From positions 4,466,001-4,530,000 of the forward strand of contig NZ_OY762929.1 in assembly GCF_963666675.1 (NCBI RefSeq): DNA of 64,000 nucleotides, given 5' to 3'. Both the position numbers and the translations under genes were made by a program. Shown in pieces: positions 18,673 through 27,085 of the stretch (the first letter of the stretch is position 1; each line of letters begins with the position of its first letter). This stretch comes from an uncultured Desulfobacter sp. Lineage in GTDB: Bacteria > Desulfobacterota > Desulfobacteria > Desulfobacterales > Desulfobacteraceae. The notes beneath the pieces are model-generated. The model did no database searches and was not told the DNA's origin. It was given only the letters and a program-made list of their open reading frames with translations.

Positions 18673-18888
18673 TCAATCGATAACAGCGAGAAGATCATCC
18701 TCTTCAACCTCATCCCCCTCTTTGACGACGATTTTCGAAACGGTTCCGGAACAAGGCGCAAATATGGGGGTTTCCATTTTCATGGCTTCAATCACCAGAA
18801 TTTCGTCATCCTCTTCTATCTGCGTACCCGGTTCAACGCTTAAACTGACAATTTTTCCTGACAGGGGGGCCAATACGTCTTCAGACAT
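18673..18888 (-). CDS. gcdC: Biotin carrier subunit of the decarboxylase
   Basis: 71 residues, a lone biotinyl domain. The biotin-accepting Lys37 lies in EAMKMET. An open extension to 19053 in the same frame lies over the dehydrogenase gene and is not coding; the start at 18888 (MSEDVLAPLSG) has GGAG 8 bases upstream. It carries carboxybiotin from GcdA to GcdB. Unlike many GcdC proteins it has no long Ala/Pro linker. Confidence 0.9.
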   Translation of the reverse strand: MSEDVLAPLSGKIVSLSVEPGTQIEEDDEILVIEAMKMETPIFAPCSGTVSKIVVKEGDEVEEDDLLAVID

Positions 18889-18910
18889 GCGAATCTCCTT
18901 TTTTAAAAAA

Positions 18911-20074
18911 CTATCTGTTTGCTTTTCTGATACCCAGCTGATCCAGGGCAATAATCCATTTACAGATATTGGCGGAGCCCTCCACCATGGCGTAGGTGGG
19001 GGCATCCCGGTAGTAACGGGCCACGGGATATTCGGTGGAATAGCCGTAGGCACCCAGAATCCTCATGGCGTAGTTGGCACATTTATACGCCACTTCACCG
19101 GCCATGTACTTGGCCATGGCCACATCCATGCCGTTGTTCAGCCGGCCCTGGTCCTTGGCCCAGGCCGCTTTGTAAACCAGTAACCGGGCGGCCTCGATTT
19201 CCGTGGCCATCTGGGCGATCATATCCTGGTTCATCTGGAATTCGCCGATTTTTTTGCCGAACTGCTTTCTCTGATTGCAGTATTTTACGGCTTCGTCCAG
19301 GCAGGCCTGGGCCAAGCCCACGCCACCGGCCGCTGCGGAGAGCCGGGTCTGGTTCAACGATGAAAATACAATTTTAGCACCATCGCCGGGTTTGCCAAGG
19401 ATATTCTCCTTGGGCACCTTCACATTATCCAGAAACAATTCCCCTGTGGGAGAAGAGTGGGACCCCAGTTTATCCAAAGAAGAGGTTGTGACGCCGTCAA
19501 AATTTTTAGGTTCGATCACAAAGGCGGACAGCCCCTTGGAACCGGCACTCTTATCCGTATAGGCGTAATAGAGCAGACAGTCAGCCACATCGGCATTGGA
19601 GATCCAGGTTTTACTGCCGTTGAGCAGCCAGTGATCGCCTTTGTCTTCTGCGGTGGAGGCAATGTTCATGACATCGGAGCCGGCATCCGGTTCGGTGATG
19701 CCGAACCCGCCGATGTATTCGGCCGTACACAATTTTTCCACATATTTTTTGCGGAGCGCTTCGCTGCCGTACTTATAAATGGTATACCCACAGCCCAGCA
19801 CCTGCATATTCACCTGGACCCTTAAAGACGACGAGGCCTTGGCCAGTTCCTCGGTCACGATCATGGCCGCAAGAAACCCCAAATTTTCTCCGCCGTAAGC
19901 TTCGGGGATCACGGTGCCGAAATATCCCATATCGCCCAGAGGCCGCATCACCTCTTTAATGGGCAGGTAGTGTTCCTCATCCCACTGGTCTGCAAAGGGA
20001 ACGATCTCTTTTTTGGCAAATTTTCGCAGCTCCTTTTGGAGCATTTGCAATTCTTTGCTTAATTCAAAGTCCAT
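18911..20074 (-). CDS. Glutaryl-CoA dehydrogenase, probably non-decarboxylating
   Basis: 387-residue FAD acyl-CoA dehydrogenase with GGFGITEPDAGSD, LNGSKTWISNADVADC, RKQFGKKIGEFQMNQDM and the catalytic base Glu365 in MVEGSANICK. Aligned by eye with human GCDH, the substrate-carboxylate Arg is kept (Arg85). The Glu of the decarboxylation proton relay is Ala78, and the Tyr before the catalytic Glu is Val364. Loss of that relay is the feature I recall for non-decarboxylating enzymes of sulfate reducers, which stop at glutaconyl-CoA. The downstream decarboxylase genes then make physiological sense. First gene of the operon, start 22 bases before gcdC. Confidence 0.85.
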   Translation of the reverse strand: MDFELSKELQMLQKELRKFAKKEIVPFADQWDEEHYLPIKEVMRPLGDMGYFGTVIPEAYGGENLGFLAAMIVTEELAKASSSLRVQVNMQVLGCGYTIYKYGSEALRKKYVEKLCTAEYIGGFGITEPDAGSDVMNIASTAEDKGDHWLLNGSKTWISNADVADCLLYYAYTDKSAGSKGLSAFVIEPKNFDGVTTSSLDKLGSHSSPTGELFLDNVKVPKENILGKPGDGAKIVFSSLNQTRLSAAAGGVGLAQACLDEAVKYCNQRKQFGKKIGEFQMNQDMIAQMATEIEAARLLVYKAAWAKDQGRLNNGMDVAMAKYMAGEVAYKCANYAMRILGAYGYSTEYPVARYYRDAPTYAMVEGSANICKWIIALDQLGIRKANR

Positions 20075-20301
20075 TTTATTCTCCCTGGCCTGTATTGAGG
20101 CATATTAGTCCTTTTCCATGTCAATAGCACTAACGTAAAACAAAAAACCGGTCAAGATAAATCTGATTAAATATTTGATCAAAAATCCATAATCACCCTC
20201 CGAAATTTCATTGTATCTTCTTTAATTTAAATAGAATAAATAAAACTATTATTGCCTTGACACAATGGAATTCATTCGTTAACTGAGATTATCATCATTC
20301 T

Positions 20302-20310
20302 TGTTATAAT
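20302..20310 (+). promoter_or_regulatory. Extended -10 promoter for the NUDIX gene
   Basis: TGTTATAAT is a perfect extended -10 element (TGnTATAAT), 35 bases before the ATG. No good -35 box stands at the usual spacing, as is common for extended -10 promoters. ATCATC and GATGAT flank it as a small inverted repeat. Confidence 0.6.
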
Positions 20311-20344
20311 GCCGATGATAATAAAATGAGGATATTTAAAGCCC

Positions 20345-20824
20345 ATGGAAACAATAAACACGGAAATTCGCAACACGGCCAAAGCCGTCTGTTATAATGA
20401 CAACAATGATATTCTGCTACTAAAAAAAGTCTACGAAGACGGCACTTTTGTGTACACCCTGCCGGGCGGCAGCCAGGAACCCGGCGAAAGCCTTCTCTTG
20501 GCGCTGATCAGAGAATGCGAAGAGGAGATCGCCGCCACTGTTGTACCGGGGCAACTGCACTACATCTGTGAATACATCAAAACATCCCGCACACCCGGCA
20601 AACCCCTGCGCCATAAAGTGGAGTTCGGGTTCACGTGCACACTTCCTGACGGCTATACCCCGCAGATGGGGCTAAAGCCCGATTCCCACCAGGCTGAGGT
20701 GCTGTGGTTATCACCGGAACAGCTTAAAACCACTGTGTGCACCCCCAACAGCCTGGCTTTGTGTCTGGAAGCACACACCCGTGCCCCATTTATCCATTCA
20801 GATGCTATGATAACCAATCCATAA
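20345..20824 (+). CDS. NUDIX hydrolase
   Basis: 159 residues. The NUDIX box is complete: GGSQEPGESLLLALIRECEEE, with the metal-binding REcEEE core. It hydrolyses a nucleoside-diphosphate-linked substrate that cannot be named. Its 3' end overlaps the convergent HprK-like gene by 20 bases. It may only be a neighbour of the GAK operon, though that operon contains a NUDIX domain of its own. Confidence 0.85.
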   Translation: METINTEIRNTAKAVCYNDNNDILLLKKVYEDGTFVYTLPGGSQEPGESLLLALIRECEEEIAATVVPGQLHYICEYIKTSRTPGKPLRHKVEFGFTCTLPDGYTPQMGLKPDSHQAEVLWLSPEQLKTTVCTPNSLALCLEAHTRAPFIHSDAMITNP

Positions 20825-21899
20825 TTGCACGGGTAGCCTGTTCAAAATCTGCCCCCCCGGAAAGGACCAATGTCCGGCAGGATGAAAGCAGATCAAAATA
20901 CTGATCTTCAGACGGATTCTGGGGCAAGCCATTTTCAGGCAGATAAAACAACCCGGTATCTTTCATAATGGCCTGTAATAATGGACGATGATGGCCAAGG
21001 GAAATTTCTTCGGATTTCATGGGGCCTGCGCCAAGCTGCCAGTTGAGCAGCACCAGCCGGTCCAATGGAGCATTCAGCCGAAAGCGGTCTGGGCCATAGC
21101 ATTGATCAATCATCACATCATATTTATGTTCCAGGCGCCACAGCGCTTCCCGGGGCAGTTTTTTGTAATCCGCCTGTTCCCGGGCCGTCAACACTCCGCA
21201 AAGCGAAGGATTATTCAGCGCAGTGCCCGGATTGATGCGGGGCCATTTGGCCACACCGGACATCACAAGTTGGTCACCGGCGTTTTCCATCACCAGCCGA
21301 TCATTGGACACAAAATCAGCGCCGACATTCATCAGATGCAGGGCCAGCGTGGATTTCCCCATACCTGAAAACCCGGCCACGGCAATCCCCAGGCCGTTGC
21401 TGCAAACTGCGGCGGCATGTCCAAGCAGTGCACCTTTATTGAGCTTATACTCAATGAACCGGTTATTGATAAAGTTGATCACCTGGTTGGGATAATCAAG
21501 ACAGGGGCCCGACACCAGATTTTGATCCCCGCCGAACACCATGATGATCCCCGAGTTCACTTTTCGCACCACACATCCTAGGTCCAGCGGGGCCCACTCC
21601 TCTTTTATTTTTGTCTTTCCAGGACCCGGTTTCTGGGGCGTTAACGGGCAGTTCACCTTGGGCCCAGGTCCGTCAATGACCTGGATATGAATCTTTACCC
21701 GGCCATGGGGGGTATTCAGCAGCGGCAAAAAGTAACGGGTCAGTTCTGTTTTCAATGCCTCACTGCTGCATTTGATTTCAATGGTGCAGTTATCAAGGGT
21801 CAACAAAAACGGCTCTGCATATCCGACATCGGTTGACAGGGCCGCAACCAGATTATTCAGATGACAGGCCCGCTCATTTTGAAATGGTGTTGATGACAT
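20805..21899 (-). CDS. HprK-related kinase B (GAK system)
   Basis: 364 residues. I start at 21899 (MSSTPFQNER), inside the end of the ATP-grasp gene; an open extension to 21977 is probably not translated. A P-loop kinase domain of the HPr kinase type is clear: GHAAAVCSNG, Walker A GFSGMGKS at 176-183, VGADFVSNDRLVME and GVAKWPRINPGT. It lacks the classical HprK N-terminal domain, and no HPr or phosphotransferase-system gene is near. It matches, from memory, the family called HprK-related kinase B. It is the last gene of the operon. The phosphorylated target is unknown. Confidence 0.82.
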   Translation of the reverse strand: MSSTPFQNERACHLNNLVAALSTDVGYAEPFLLTLDNCTIEIKCSSEALKTELTRYFLPLLNTPHGRVKIHIQVIDGPGPKVNCPLTPQKPGPGKTKIKEEWAPLDLGCVVRKVNSGIIMVFGGDQNLVSGPCLDYPNQVINFINNRFIEYKLNKGALLGHAAAVCSNGLGIAVAGFSGMGKSTLALHLMNVGADFVSNDRLVMENAGDQLVMSGVAKWPRINPGTALNNPSLCGVLTAREQADYKKLPREALWRLEHKYDVMIDQCYGPDRFRLNAPLDRLVLLNWQLGAGPMKSEEISLGHHRPLLQAIMKDTGLFYLPENGLPQNPSEDQYFDLLSSCRTLVLSGGADFEQATRAIMDWLS

Positions 21900-22746
21900 A
21901 ATCGGTATACTCCTTTGCAGCGTCAATGGATCTGGCCTCGGACAGTCCCCGGAACCCGCCGAATGCAGATACCTCAAACACCATGGGCCCCTGGGGTGTC
22001 AGGGCCACATCCACACAGGTGAAATCAAGGTCGAACAATGCCTGGGCCTTGCGGGCAAGTTCTATGATTTGGGGATCAGGATCAAAGGCGTTGTACCGTC
22101 CGCCCGAAGCAATGGTCGTATTCCAAGTGCCTTCCCCCCGGCAGCGGGCATAGGTGGACAGATATTTTCCGCCAAGGAACACAATGCCAAGGTCCTGTTC
22201 TCCCAGGTCAATTTTCTGCTGGATGTACATCAACGGATTGTTTTCTTGATACCCAAGAACCGCCCCACGGCAGGCATCGCCTTTGCTGATTACACACATG
22301 CCCTTGGCTTTGGTGGAGAACAAGGGTTTAAATACGGCCTCTCCATAAGTTTCCACGGCATCCACCGCCATATCCACATCTTCGGTGACGCTGGTCAACG
22401 GCATGGGGATATCTCCGGCCTGGAGCGTTACCGTACACGAAATTCTGTTCAGCACCCCTAAAATTTTAGCCGGGCTGGAAAATATGGGTAAGCCCCTTTC
22501 TTCTAAAAGCCTTAAAATTTCCAGGCGGTCCAGCAATTGGGGGGAATAGGTCGTGCCGATTTTTTTAATGATCAGCGCATCCAATGTGCTTAAATCAACA
22601 TCCCCATACCACGCCTTCCCCGAAGGCATATCCAGGCGGACCTGGGCCATGTCGATGAGTAATCCATAGCCGGTGGCCCGGGCCACCGCATCTACCAGCG
22701 CTTTGGATGACCATCCGTCCTTTACGCCCACAACACCAATTTTCAT
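21874..22746 (-). CDS. RimK-like ATP-grasp enzyme (GAK system)
   Basis: 290 residues. ATP-grasp landmarks are GEAVFKPLFSTKAKGM (nucleotide-binding lysine strand), YIQQKIDLGEQDLGIVFLGGKYL and the metal-binding CVDVALTPQGPMVFEVSAFGGF. RimK-type enzymes join a carboxylate to an amine using ATP. Overlaps the NUDIX gene upstream by 4 bases and the kinase downstream by 26, so the three are translationally linked. Matches the 'GAK system ATP-grasp enzyme' family as I recall it. Substrate unknown. Confidence 0.85.
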   Translation of the reverse strand: MKIGVVGVKDGWSSKALVDAVARATGYGLLIDMAQVRLDMPSGKAWYGDVDLSTLDALIIKKIGTTYSPQLLDRLEILRLLEERGLPIFSSPAKILGVLNRISCTVTLQAGDIPMPLTSVTEDVDMAVDAVETYGEAVFKPLFSTKAKGMCVISKGDACRGAVLGYQENNPLMYIQQKIDLGEQDLGIVFLGGKYLSTYARCRGEGTWNTTIASGGRYNAFDPDPQIIELARKAQALFDLDFTCVDVALTPQGPMVFEVSAFGGFRGLSEARSIDAAKEYTDYVINTISK

Positions 22747-23666
22747 TTCAACTCCTCACGTAAAAACGGTTCCAGCCGCTTTATCATCTGTCCTAATTCC
22801 GGTTGTTTTACCACGGCTGCCGCCTGTTCGGGCGCCATCCACTGCCGCCCCCGGTGGCGTTCCTGCCATTGGGATTCCGACAAAAGTTCATCCACCTGTT
22901 GCACATACACCGTCACCGTGCATTCAGCCCCCCACTTGGGATAGCTATAACGGCCAATGGGGCGTTCAGATACCTGCCCCATGACCCCGGCTTCTTCCAG
23001 AGACTCTTTGGCCGCCGAATCCTGGGCCGAAAGCCCCGGCTCATGAATCCCTTTGGGAACCACGAAATGTTTTCGTTTGCTTGACCCGATTATCAGCACC
23101 CGGAGCCCGTCCACCGTCTTTTTAAATGGGATGACAGCCGACTGGGTATAATAATAGGCAGGACGCGGCCTGTGTTGCGGGCCATCGGGAAAAGGAAAGG
23201 GAAATAACACGGGTAGCGCTTCACATGCCATAAAAAATTGTGTTGACCACTTGCCGGATGTTCCAGACGATTCCGAGCATTCCAGGCGCATCAATATATC
23301 TTTTTGCAAAACCGATAAATTTTCAACAGGCGCACCGGCCGCCCATACATCCAAATGATCATGGGGTACAATCACCAGAACGCCATGTTCTGATGCTTCG
23401 ACGCTTGCCATTGACGTGATCGCCTGATTAAATTCCTGCCAATTACCCATCTCCACACGTTTAGTCTGATGGGTTCCCTTTCCCATGGCTTTTACAAGCT
23501 TGTGGGCAACCGCCTCATACACATCAGTGTTCTGGTACAACACCCGATCAATGGAAATCTTTTGTCCGGCAAGATAGGCACCCACCCGTTGACCTGCCCG
23601 CTTCTGCTCGTCGGATAGTACGTTACCGGTCAGTTTACAGGCATACAGATAGAGTTCGGACATCAC
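22743..23666 (-). CDS. Degenerate SixA-like / NUDIX fusion protein
   Basis: 307 residues. The C-terminal half (about 155-290) is a NUDIX domain (VIPFKKTVDGLRVLIIG, KGIHEPGLSAQDSAAKESLEEAGV), with the box reading KESLEEAG in place of RExxEExG. The N-terminal 150 residues follow the SixA/histidine-phosphatase layout (LYLYACK where LYLVRHA is expected, then LSDEQKRAGQRVGAYLAG, DRVLYQNTDVYEAVAHKL, VLVIVPHDHLDVWAAG). The catalytic RH pair is gone, so this half is probably not a phosphatase. Starts in an ATGA overlap with the gene upstream. SixA-NUDIX fusions elsewhere act in inositol or polyphosphate turnover; that link is only suggestive. Confidence 0.75.
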   Translation of the reverse strand: MMSELYLYACKLTGNVLSDEQKRAGQRVGAYLAGQKISIDRVLYQNTDVYEAVAHKLVKAMGKGTHQTKRVEMGNWQEFNQAITSMASVEASEHGVLVIVPHDHLDVWAAGAPVENLSVLQKDILMRLECSESSGTSGKWSTQFFMACEALPVLFPFPFPDGPQHRPRPAYYYTQSAVIPFKKTVDGLRVLIIGSSKRKHFVVPKGIHEPGLSAQDSAAKESLEEAGVMGQVSERPIGRYSYPKWGAECTVTVYVQQVDELLSESQWQERHRGRQWMAPEQAAAVVKQPELGQMIKRLEPFLREELK

Positions 23667-25321
23667 AGGTACAACACCTCCTCCGGGAAAACAAATGCCT
23701 GCCAGCTTTGTTGTCCCTCGTTGAAAACAATCACCTTTTCAAGCAGAAAATTAGCGCGCATCACCATCTCTTTGACAAATTCCGAATTCAGCTGAAACCG
23801 GGTGGAGGTATAAAAAGAACGTGCCAGGGCAATGGCCAGGCGTACATCAAAGGTGGCGTCATTGTGTTCATGGGCAAATTTTTTAGCAAACCCATAGAAA
23901 TTACGAATGGCCATATTAATCTGGTCCCGCACCGGCGGCTCGAACACAGGCAGGCGAAAATTTGAGATCAGAAAAACGGCCACATCCTGGATATAGTCCG
24001 CATACTTGGATCGGTAGACATCGATGAAGTGTATGGTATCTTTTGTCTCATCATAGATAATGTTGTTGGCATTGAAATCACCATGGATAAAGACACTGAA
24101 CGGCGCCGGAAGCAGCCGTTCGATGCGCATGCACTTTTCCACCAGGGTGGCGGTGGAGTCCACCTCAAGATCGCCTAAGGTCTGCTGCCTGCGCAGGTAA
24201 CTGTGAACCTGGAGAATGGAATCAAGGCGCTTTAAGACCTGATCCATATAAGAGGTCTCCCCGGCACCGATTTTTTTGGTACCGGGCCAGATTTTTTCTC
24301 CCAGCAGGCGGTGTAAGGCGTTCAAGGCCTTTTCTGCCAGATCGCAGTTGTCACCCAGGACAATCTCCTGAAGATTATTACCCGAAAAGAATTCCACCAA
24401 TAACGCGCCGGTATTTTCGTCATCCTGGTGGAACGTCAGTACCCGGGGCGCAAGATTCGGGACAATGCCCTGCCATCTGTCAAGATTTTCCTTTTCCTGT
24501 TCAATCTTTTTTAAACTGCCGGTTTTAAATATGGCCTGTTTGTCAGGCCCTGTTGCCGTGCCGGCGGGATCATTGGCAACTTTGCTGATATTGCATCCGG
24601 ATCTTGTCCCCCAGTAGGAGTGCAGGCTGAGGCGATCCAGGGAAATGTTCATATCGGATTTGGCAAGGGTCTGCTGCAACGCTTCAAACTGCCGGATACG
24701 GATCTTTTCACCGAGAATGGCGAAAAGGATAGCTTCTCCGATCTTGAGCAACGCGTCCCCAATCCGCTCCATGTAACGGAAAATAAAAAGAATGGTGATA
24801 TAAGATTCTATGGATACGCCGTCACGAAGCTCTGCCATAATGCGTTGAAAATTTTTCAAATAGAGCCGGTCTATTTCATACTCGCAATTGCAGATACTTA
24901 ATGCAAGGCCGATGTCCCTGTCGTCCAGGGCCGGCAGTATCTGCTCCAGACAATTTTTAATCGTGTCAAACATGGAGCGGGCATCAAAGGTCAGCCACAG
25001 GGAACGGTCAAACAGATGTTCCACCTGGCGTACGATATTCACACTGAAGCTTGAAATCTGTTGAAGGTTGGTGCTGATGACATGAACCGCCCGGGCCCGG
25101 TTCACCTCATTTTGCCCGCGGTCCGACTCGGTGAGAATCAATGAAAAATAGCTGTTTTCAACGGTGACTTTGAGGTTGTCGATATAGCCTTCCCGCTCCA
25201 GCACCCGCAATCCGTGGATCTGGTCAAAGCTGTTGAGATAAAGTTCGGTGGTTGCCACCTGCCCCAACACCTCAATAACAAGAAAATGGATATCCTGGTT
25301 TGCCTTGGGCTCAATGGCCAT
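23663..25321 (-). CDS. PhoU-like / aminoglycoside-phosphotransferase-like fusion
   Basis: 552 residues. Residues 1-235 are all-helical and resemble PhoU bundles (EVLGQVATTELYLNS, YLKNFQRIMAELRDG, ILFIFRYMERIGDALLKIGEAILFAILGEKI). From about 240 the sequence is a choline/APH-type kinase: ALLVEFFSGNNLQEIV, catalytic loop FIHGDFNANNIIYDE and HFIDVYRSKYADYIQDVAVFL. The HGD..N and DxxR-type elements suggest an active phosphotransferase. It starts 15 bases after the amphi-Trp stop. With its partners it suggests phosphate-linked signalling; the substrate is unknown. Confidence 0.82.
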   Translation of the reverse strand: MAIEPKANQDIHFLVIEVLGQVATTELYLNSFDQIHGLRVLEREGYIDNLKVTVENSYFSLILTESDRGQNEVNRARAVHVISTNLQQISSFSVNIVRQVEHLFDRSLWLTFDARSMFDTIKNCLEQILPALDDRDIGLALSICNCEYEIDRLYLKNFQRIMAELRDGVSIESYITILFIFRYMERIGDALLKIGEAILFAILGEKIRIRQFEALQQTLAKSDMNISLDRLSLHSYWGTRSGCNISKVANDPAGTATGPDKQAIFKTGSLKKIEQEKENLDRWQGIVPNLAPRVLTFHQDDENTGALLVEFFSGNNLQEIVLGDNCDLAEKALNALHRLLGEKIWPGTKKIGAGETSYMDQVLKRLDSILQVHSYLRRQQTLGDLEVDSTATLVEKCMRIERLLPAPFSVFIHGDFNANNIIYDETKDTIHFIDVYRSKYADYIQDVAVFLISNFRLPVFEPPVRDQINMAIRNFYGFAKKFAHEHNDATFDVRLAIALARSFYTSTRFQLNSEFVKEMVMRANFLLEKVIVFNEGQQSWQAFVFPEEVLYL

Positions 25322-25336
25322 GATACATCCTATTCA

Positions 25337-25609
25337 TCAGGAAGAAATTTTCACAGACTTGCAGTCATCTCCCAACGGAAACTCTTTTTTATCCGTCCAG
25401 CGCATCTCCAGGGTCAGCCTGTTTTTGTTCCCTTTTTTGCGTGCTTCAACGGAGAAATGAAGCAGGTTACGGATTTTAAGATCAATGCAGTCATCCTCCG
25501 AGGTCAGTGTTATTTTGCCCTCATCAATGGAGCGGATTATCGATTTCAGATATCTTCGCACTGAAGCGACATCCTGAATCGAGTCATATGAAAATTTTTG
25601 TTTTGCCAT
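25337..25609 (-). CDS. Amphi-Trp domain protein (GAK system)
   Basis: 90 residues. The pattern matches the small amphi-Trp domain: an N-terminal helix (DVASVRRYLKSIIRSIDEGK), alternating beta strands (ITLTSEDDCIDLKI, LLHFSVEARKK, NRLTLEMRWTDK) and the conserved Trp at the end of the last strand. Its presence beside an ATP-grasp and an HprK-like kinase is the defining trio of the GAK system (Grasp, Amphi-trp, Kinase). It could be the modified carrier or target of those enzymes, but that is inference. Confidence 0.8.
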   Translation of the reverse strand: MAKQKFSYDSIQDVASVRRYLKSIIRSIDEGKITLTSEDDCIDLKIRNLLHFSVEARKKGNKNRLTLEMRWTDKKEFPLGDDCKSVKISS

Positions 25610-25674
25610 ATAAATACGTTTCCATGTCTATTTTTAGTTAACAACCGTACAATATCACATTGAATAGATTTTGA

Positions 25675-26787
25675 TTACCCCTTCAGACGCGCAGCATACT
25701 CCCGGATGACCCAGGTCCGGTCCATACCGGCCTTAAGCAATTGCTTTTGAATCTGCATATCTTCCCAGGCCGGTTGAAATCCGATCTCCCTGGCGGCTTT
25801 TTCACGATCCCGGGTTTCAGGGTCCCTGACCTTTTCACTGAAATGGGTATCATCGCCCATGAACACCAGCAACGGCCTTGAATGATTCACCTGCTTATTT
25901 CGCCGGTTTAAGACCGTCACCAAAAACTCCGTATATTCCCGGGACTGGGGATTCCACACCTCATATCCGTCCACATCATAGTCTGCCAGAAGAATGGGCC
26001 AAAACTGCTCGGGATGGGGAATCACAATACCCGCCCCCAACGCCCTGGCCTCTTCGATCACTTCACTGGTGCGGTAAAAGTAGCTTAGGGGAAACCCTTC
26101 TTTAACCTTATATTTAACGGCCCGCAGAAATGTCTGGGCACGATCAATCAGATCACCGTCATGATCCGTTCTCAACAGATCCACATAATCGCGGATGAGC
26201 TTGTTTTTAATAAACGCAGGCGGCACCGTGTCATAATTTTCGTCCAGAAGGGTTTCCAGCTGCCGTGCCTGGTGCCGGACCAATTCAATGACCTCGGCCG
26301 TGGCACCGGTCTCCCCGGCAGCCCACTGCAGAATCTGATCATCGGGCTTGGTCAGTGCCCGCAAATAATTAAACAGCTGGGACGATCTGTAGGTAAAGGT
26401 ATGTTTGAGAATATTTTTAAACACCGATGCCTGGTCCAGCTTATCTTTGCGCATATGGATCAACAGTTGGACCTTACTGTGGAATCCGCTGGCGTAGCAG
26501 TCAACTTCCACGCCGGCATGGGCGCCATACGTCAAAATCTGATTGTGCTGGGTTGGGATGATCAACGCATCCCGTCTGTTGGGATAAAGGTGATTCAACC
26601 GTTCTGCGACGAGATCAATGGGAATAAATTCCGGATGCCAGTGTACTGCCAGAACATCAGATTGACGGGGATAGACGCTTTCGGGGTGGGTTATCCATTT
26701 TTTTTGTGTGGCATTTAACTCAGTGGTAATACAGATATTAAACCGTTGCCGCTCTTCTTTATCTATGTCCGGGTGAATTAATTTCAA
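25675..26787 (-). CDS. PHP-like metal-dependent hydrolase
   Basis: 370 residues. Histidines and acids occur in PHP-style motifs: LAVHWHPEFIP, IIPTQHNQIL, GVEVDCYASGFHSKVQLLIHM, IVIPHPEQFWP and LLVFMGDDTHFSEK. This suggests a tri-metal phosphoesterase or hydrolase. The start at 26787 is TTG, with AAGGTG about 6 bases upstream. First gene of the run ending in the HprK-like kinase, 65 bases before the amphi-Trp gene, so it probably belongs to the same unit. Exact family unknown to me. Confidence 0.7.
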   Translation of the reverse strand: MKLIHPDIDKEERQRFNICITTELNATQKKWITHPESVYPRQSDVLAVHWHPEFIPIDLVAERLNHLYPNRRDALIIPTQHNQILTYGAHAGVEVDCYASGFHSKVQLLIHMRKDKLDQASVFKNILKHTFTYRSSQLFNYLRALTKPDDQILQWAAGETGATAEVIELVRHQARQLETLLDENYDTVPPAFIKNKLIRDYVDLLRTDHDGDLIDRAQTFLRAVKYKVKEGFPLSYFYRTSEVIEEARALGAGIVIPHPEQFWPILLADYDVDGYEVWNPQSREYTEFLVTVLNRRNKQVNHSRPLLVFMGDDTHFSEKVRDPETRDREKAAREIGFQPAWEDMQIQKQLLKAGMDRTWVIREYAARLKG

Positions 26788-27085
26788 AAAAGCACCTTGT
26801 TACACAATTGTTTCAATATGAATCCATCCCAATGCCCTCCAGGGTCCATGGACGCCATCCATTTTTTCATTCACGTGTAACACATTTTAAGGGAAAGGAA
26901 AATGTCGGCAGGCCCCGATCCACCTTTAAAATGCCCCGGCCTAACACTTCTAATGCAATTCTAACACACCCGTTTGAAAAATAAATTTTTCTCAAGCTGC
27001 TTTGGATGCGTCTTCAACAGGCACCACCAGATCTTGGACATTGAACAGGCAATCAAGTGTAAACAGGCTGTTGCACAATACCCTA
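26788..27085. other. Intergenic region with possible gene-end remnant
   Basis: 298 bases. An open minus-strand stretch ending at 26992 (residues CLFNVQDLVVPVEDASKAA) looks protein-like but has no start and overlaps the dgcN stop, so it may be the tail of a lost gene. Otherwise nothing recognisable; it should hold the promoter of the PHP/GAK operon's opposite side and the dgcN 3' end. Confidence 0.35.
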
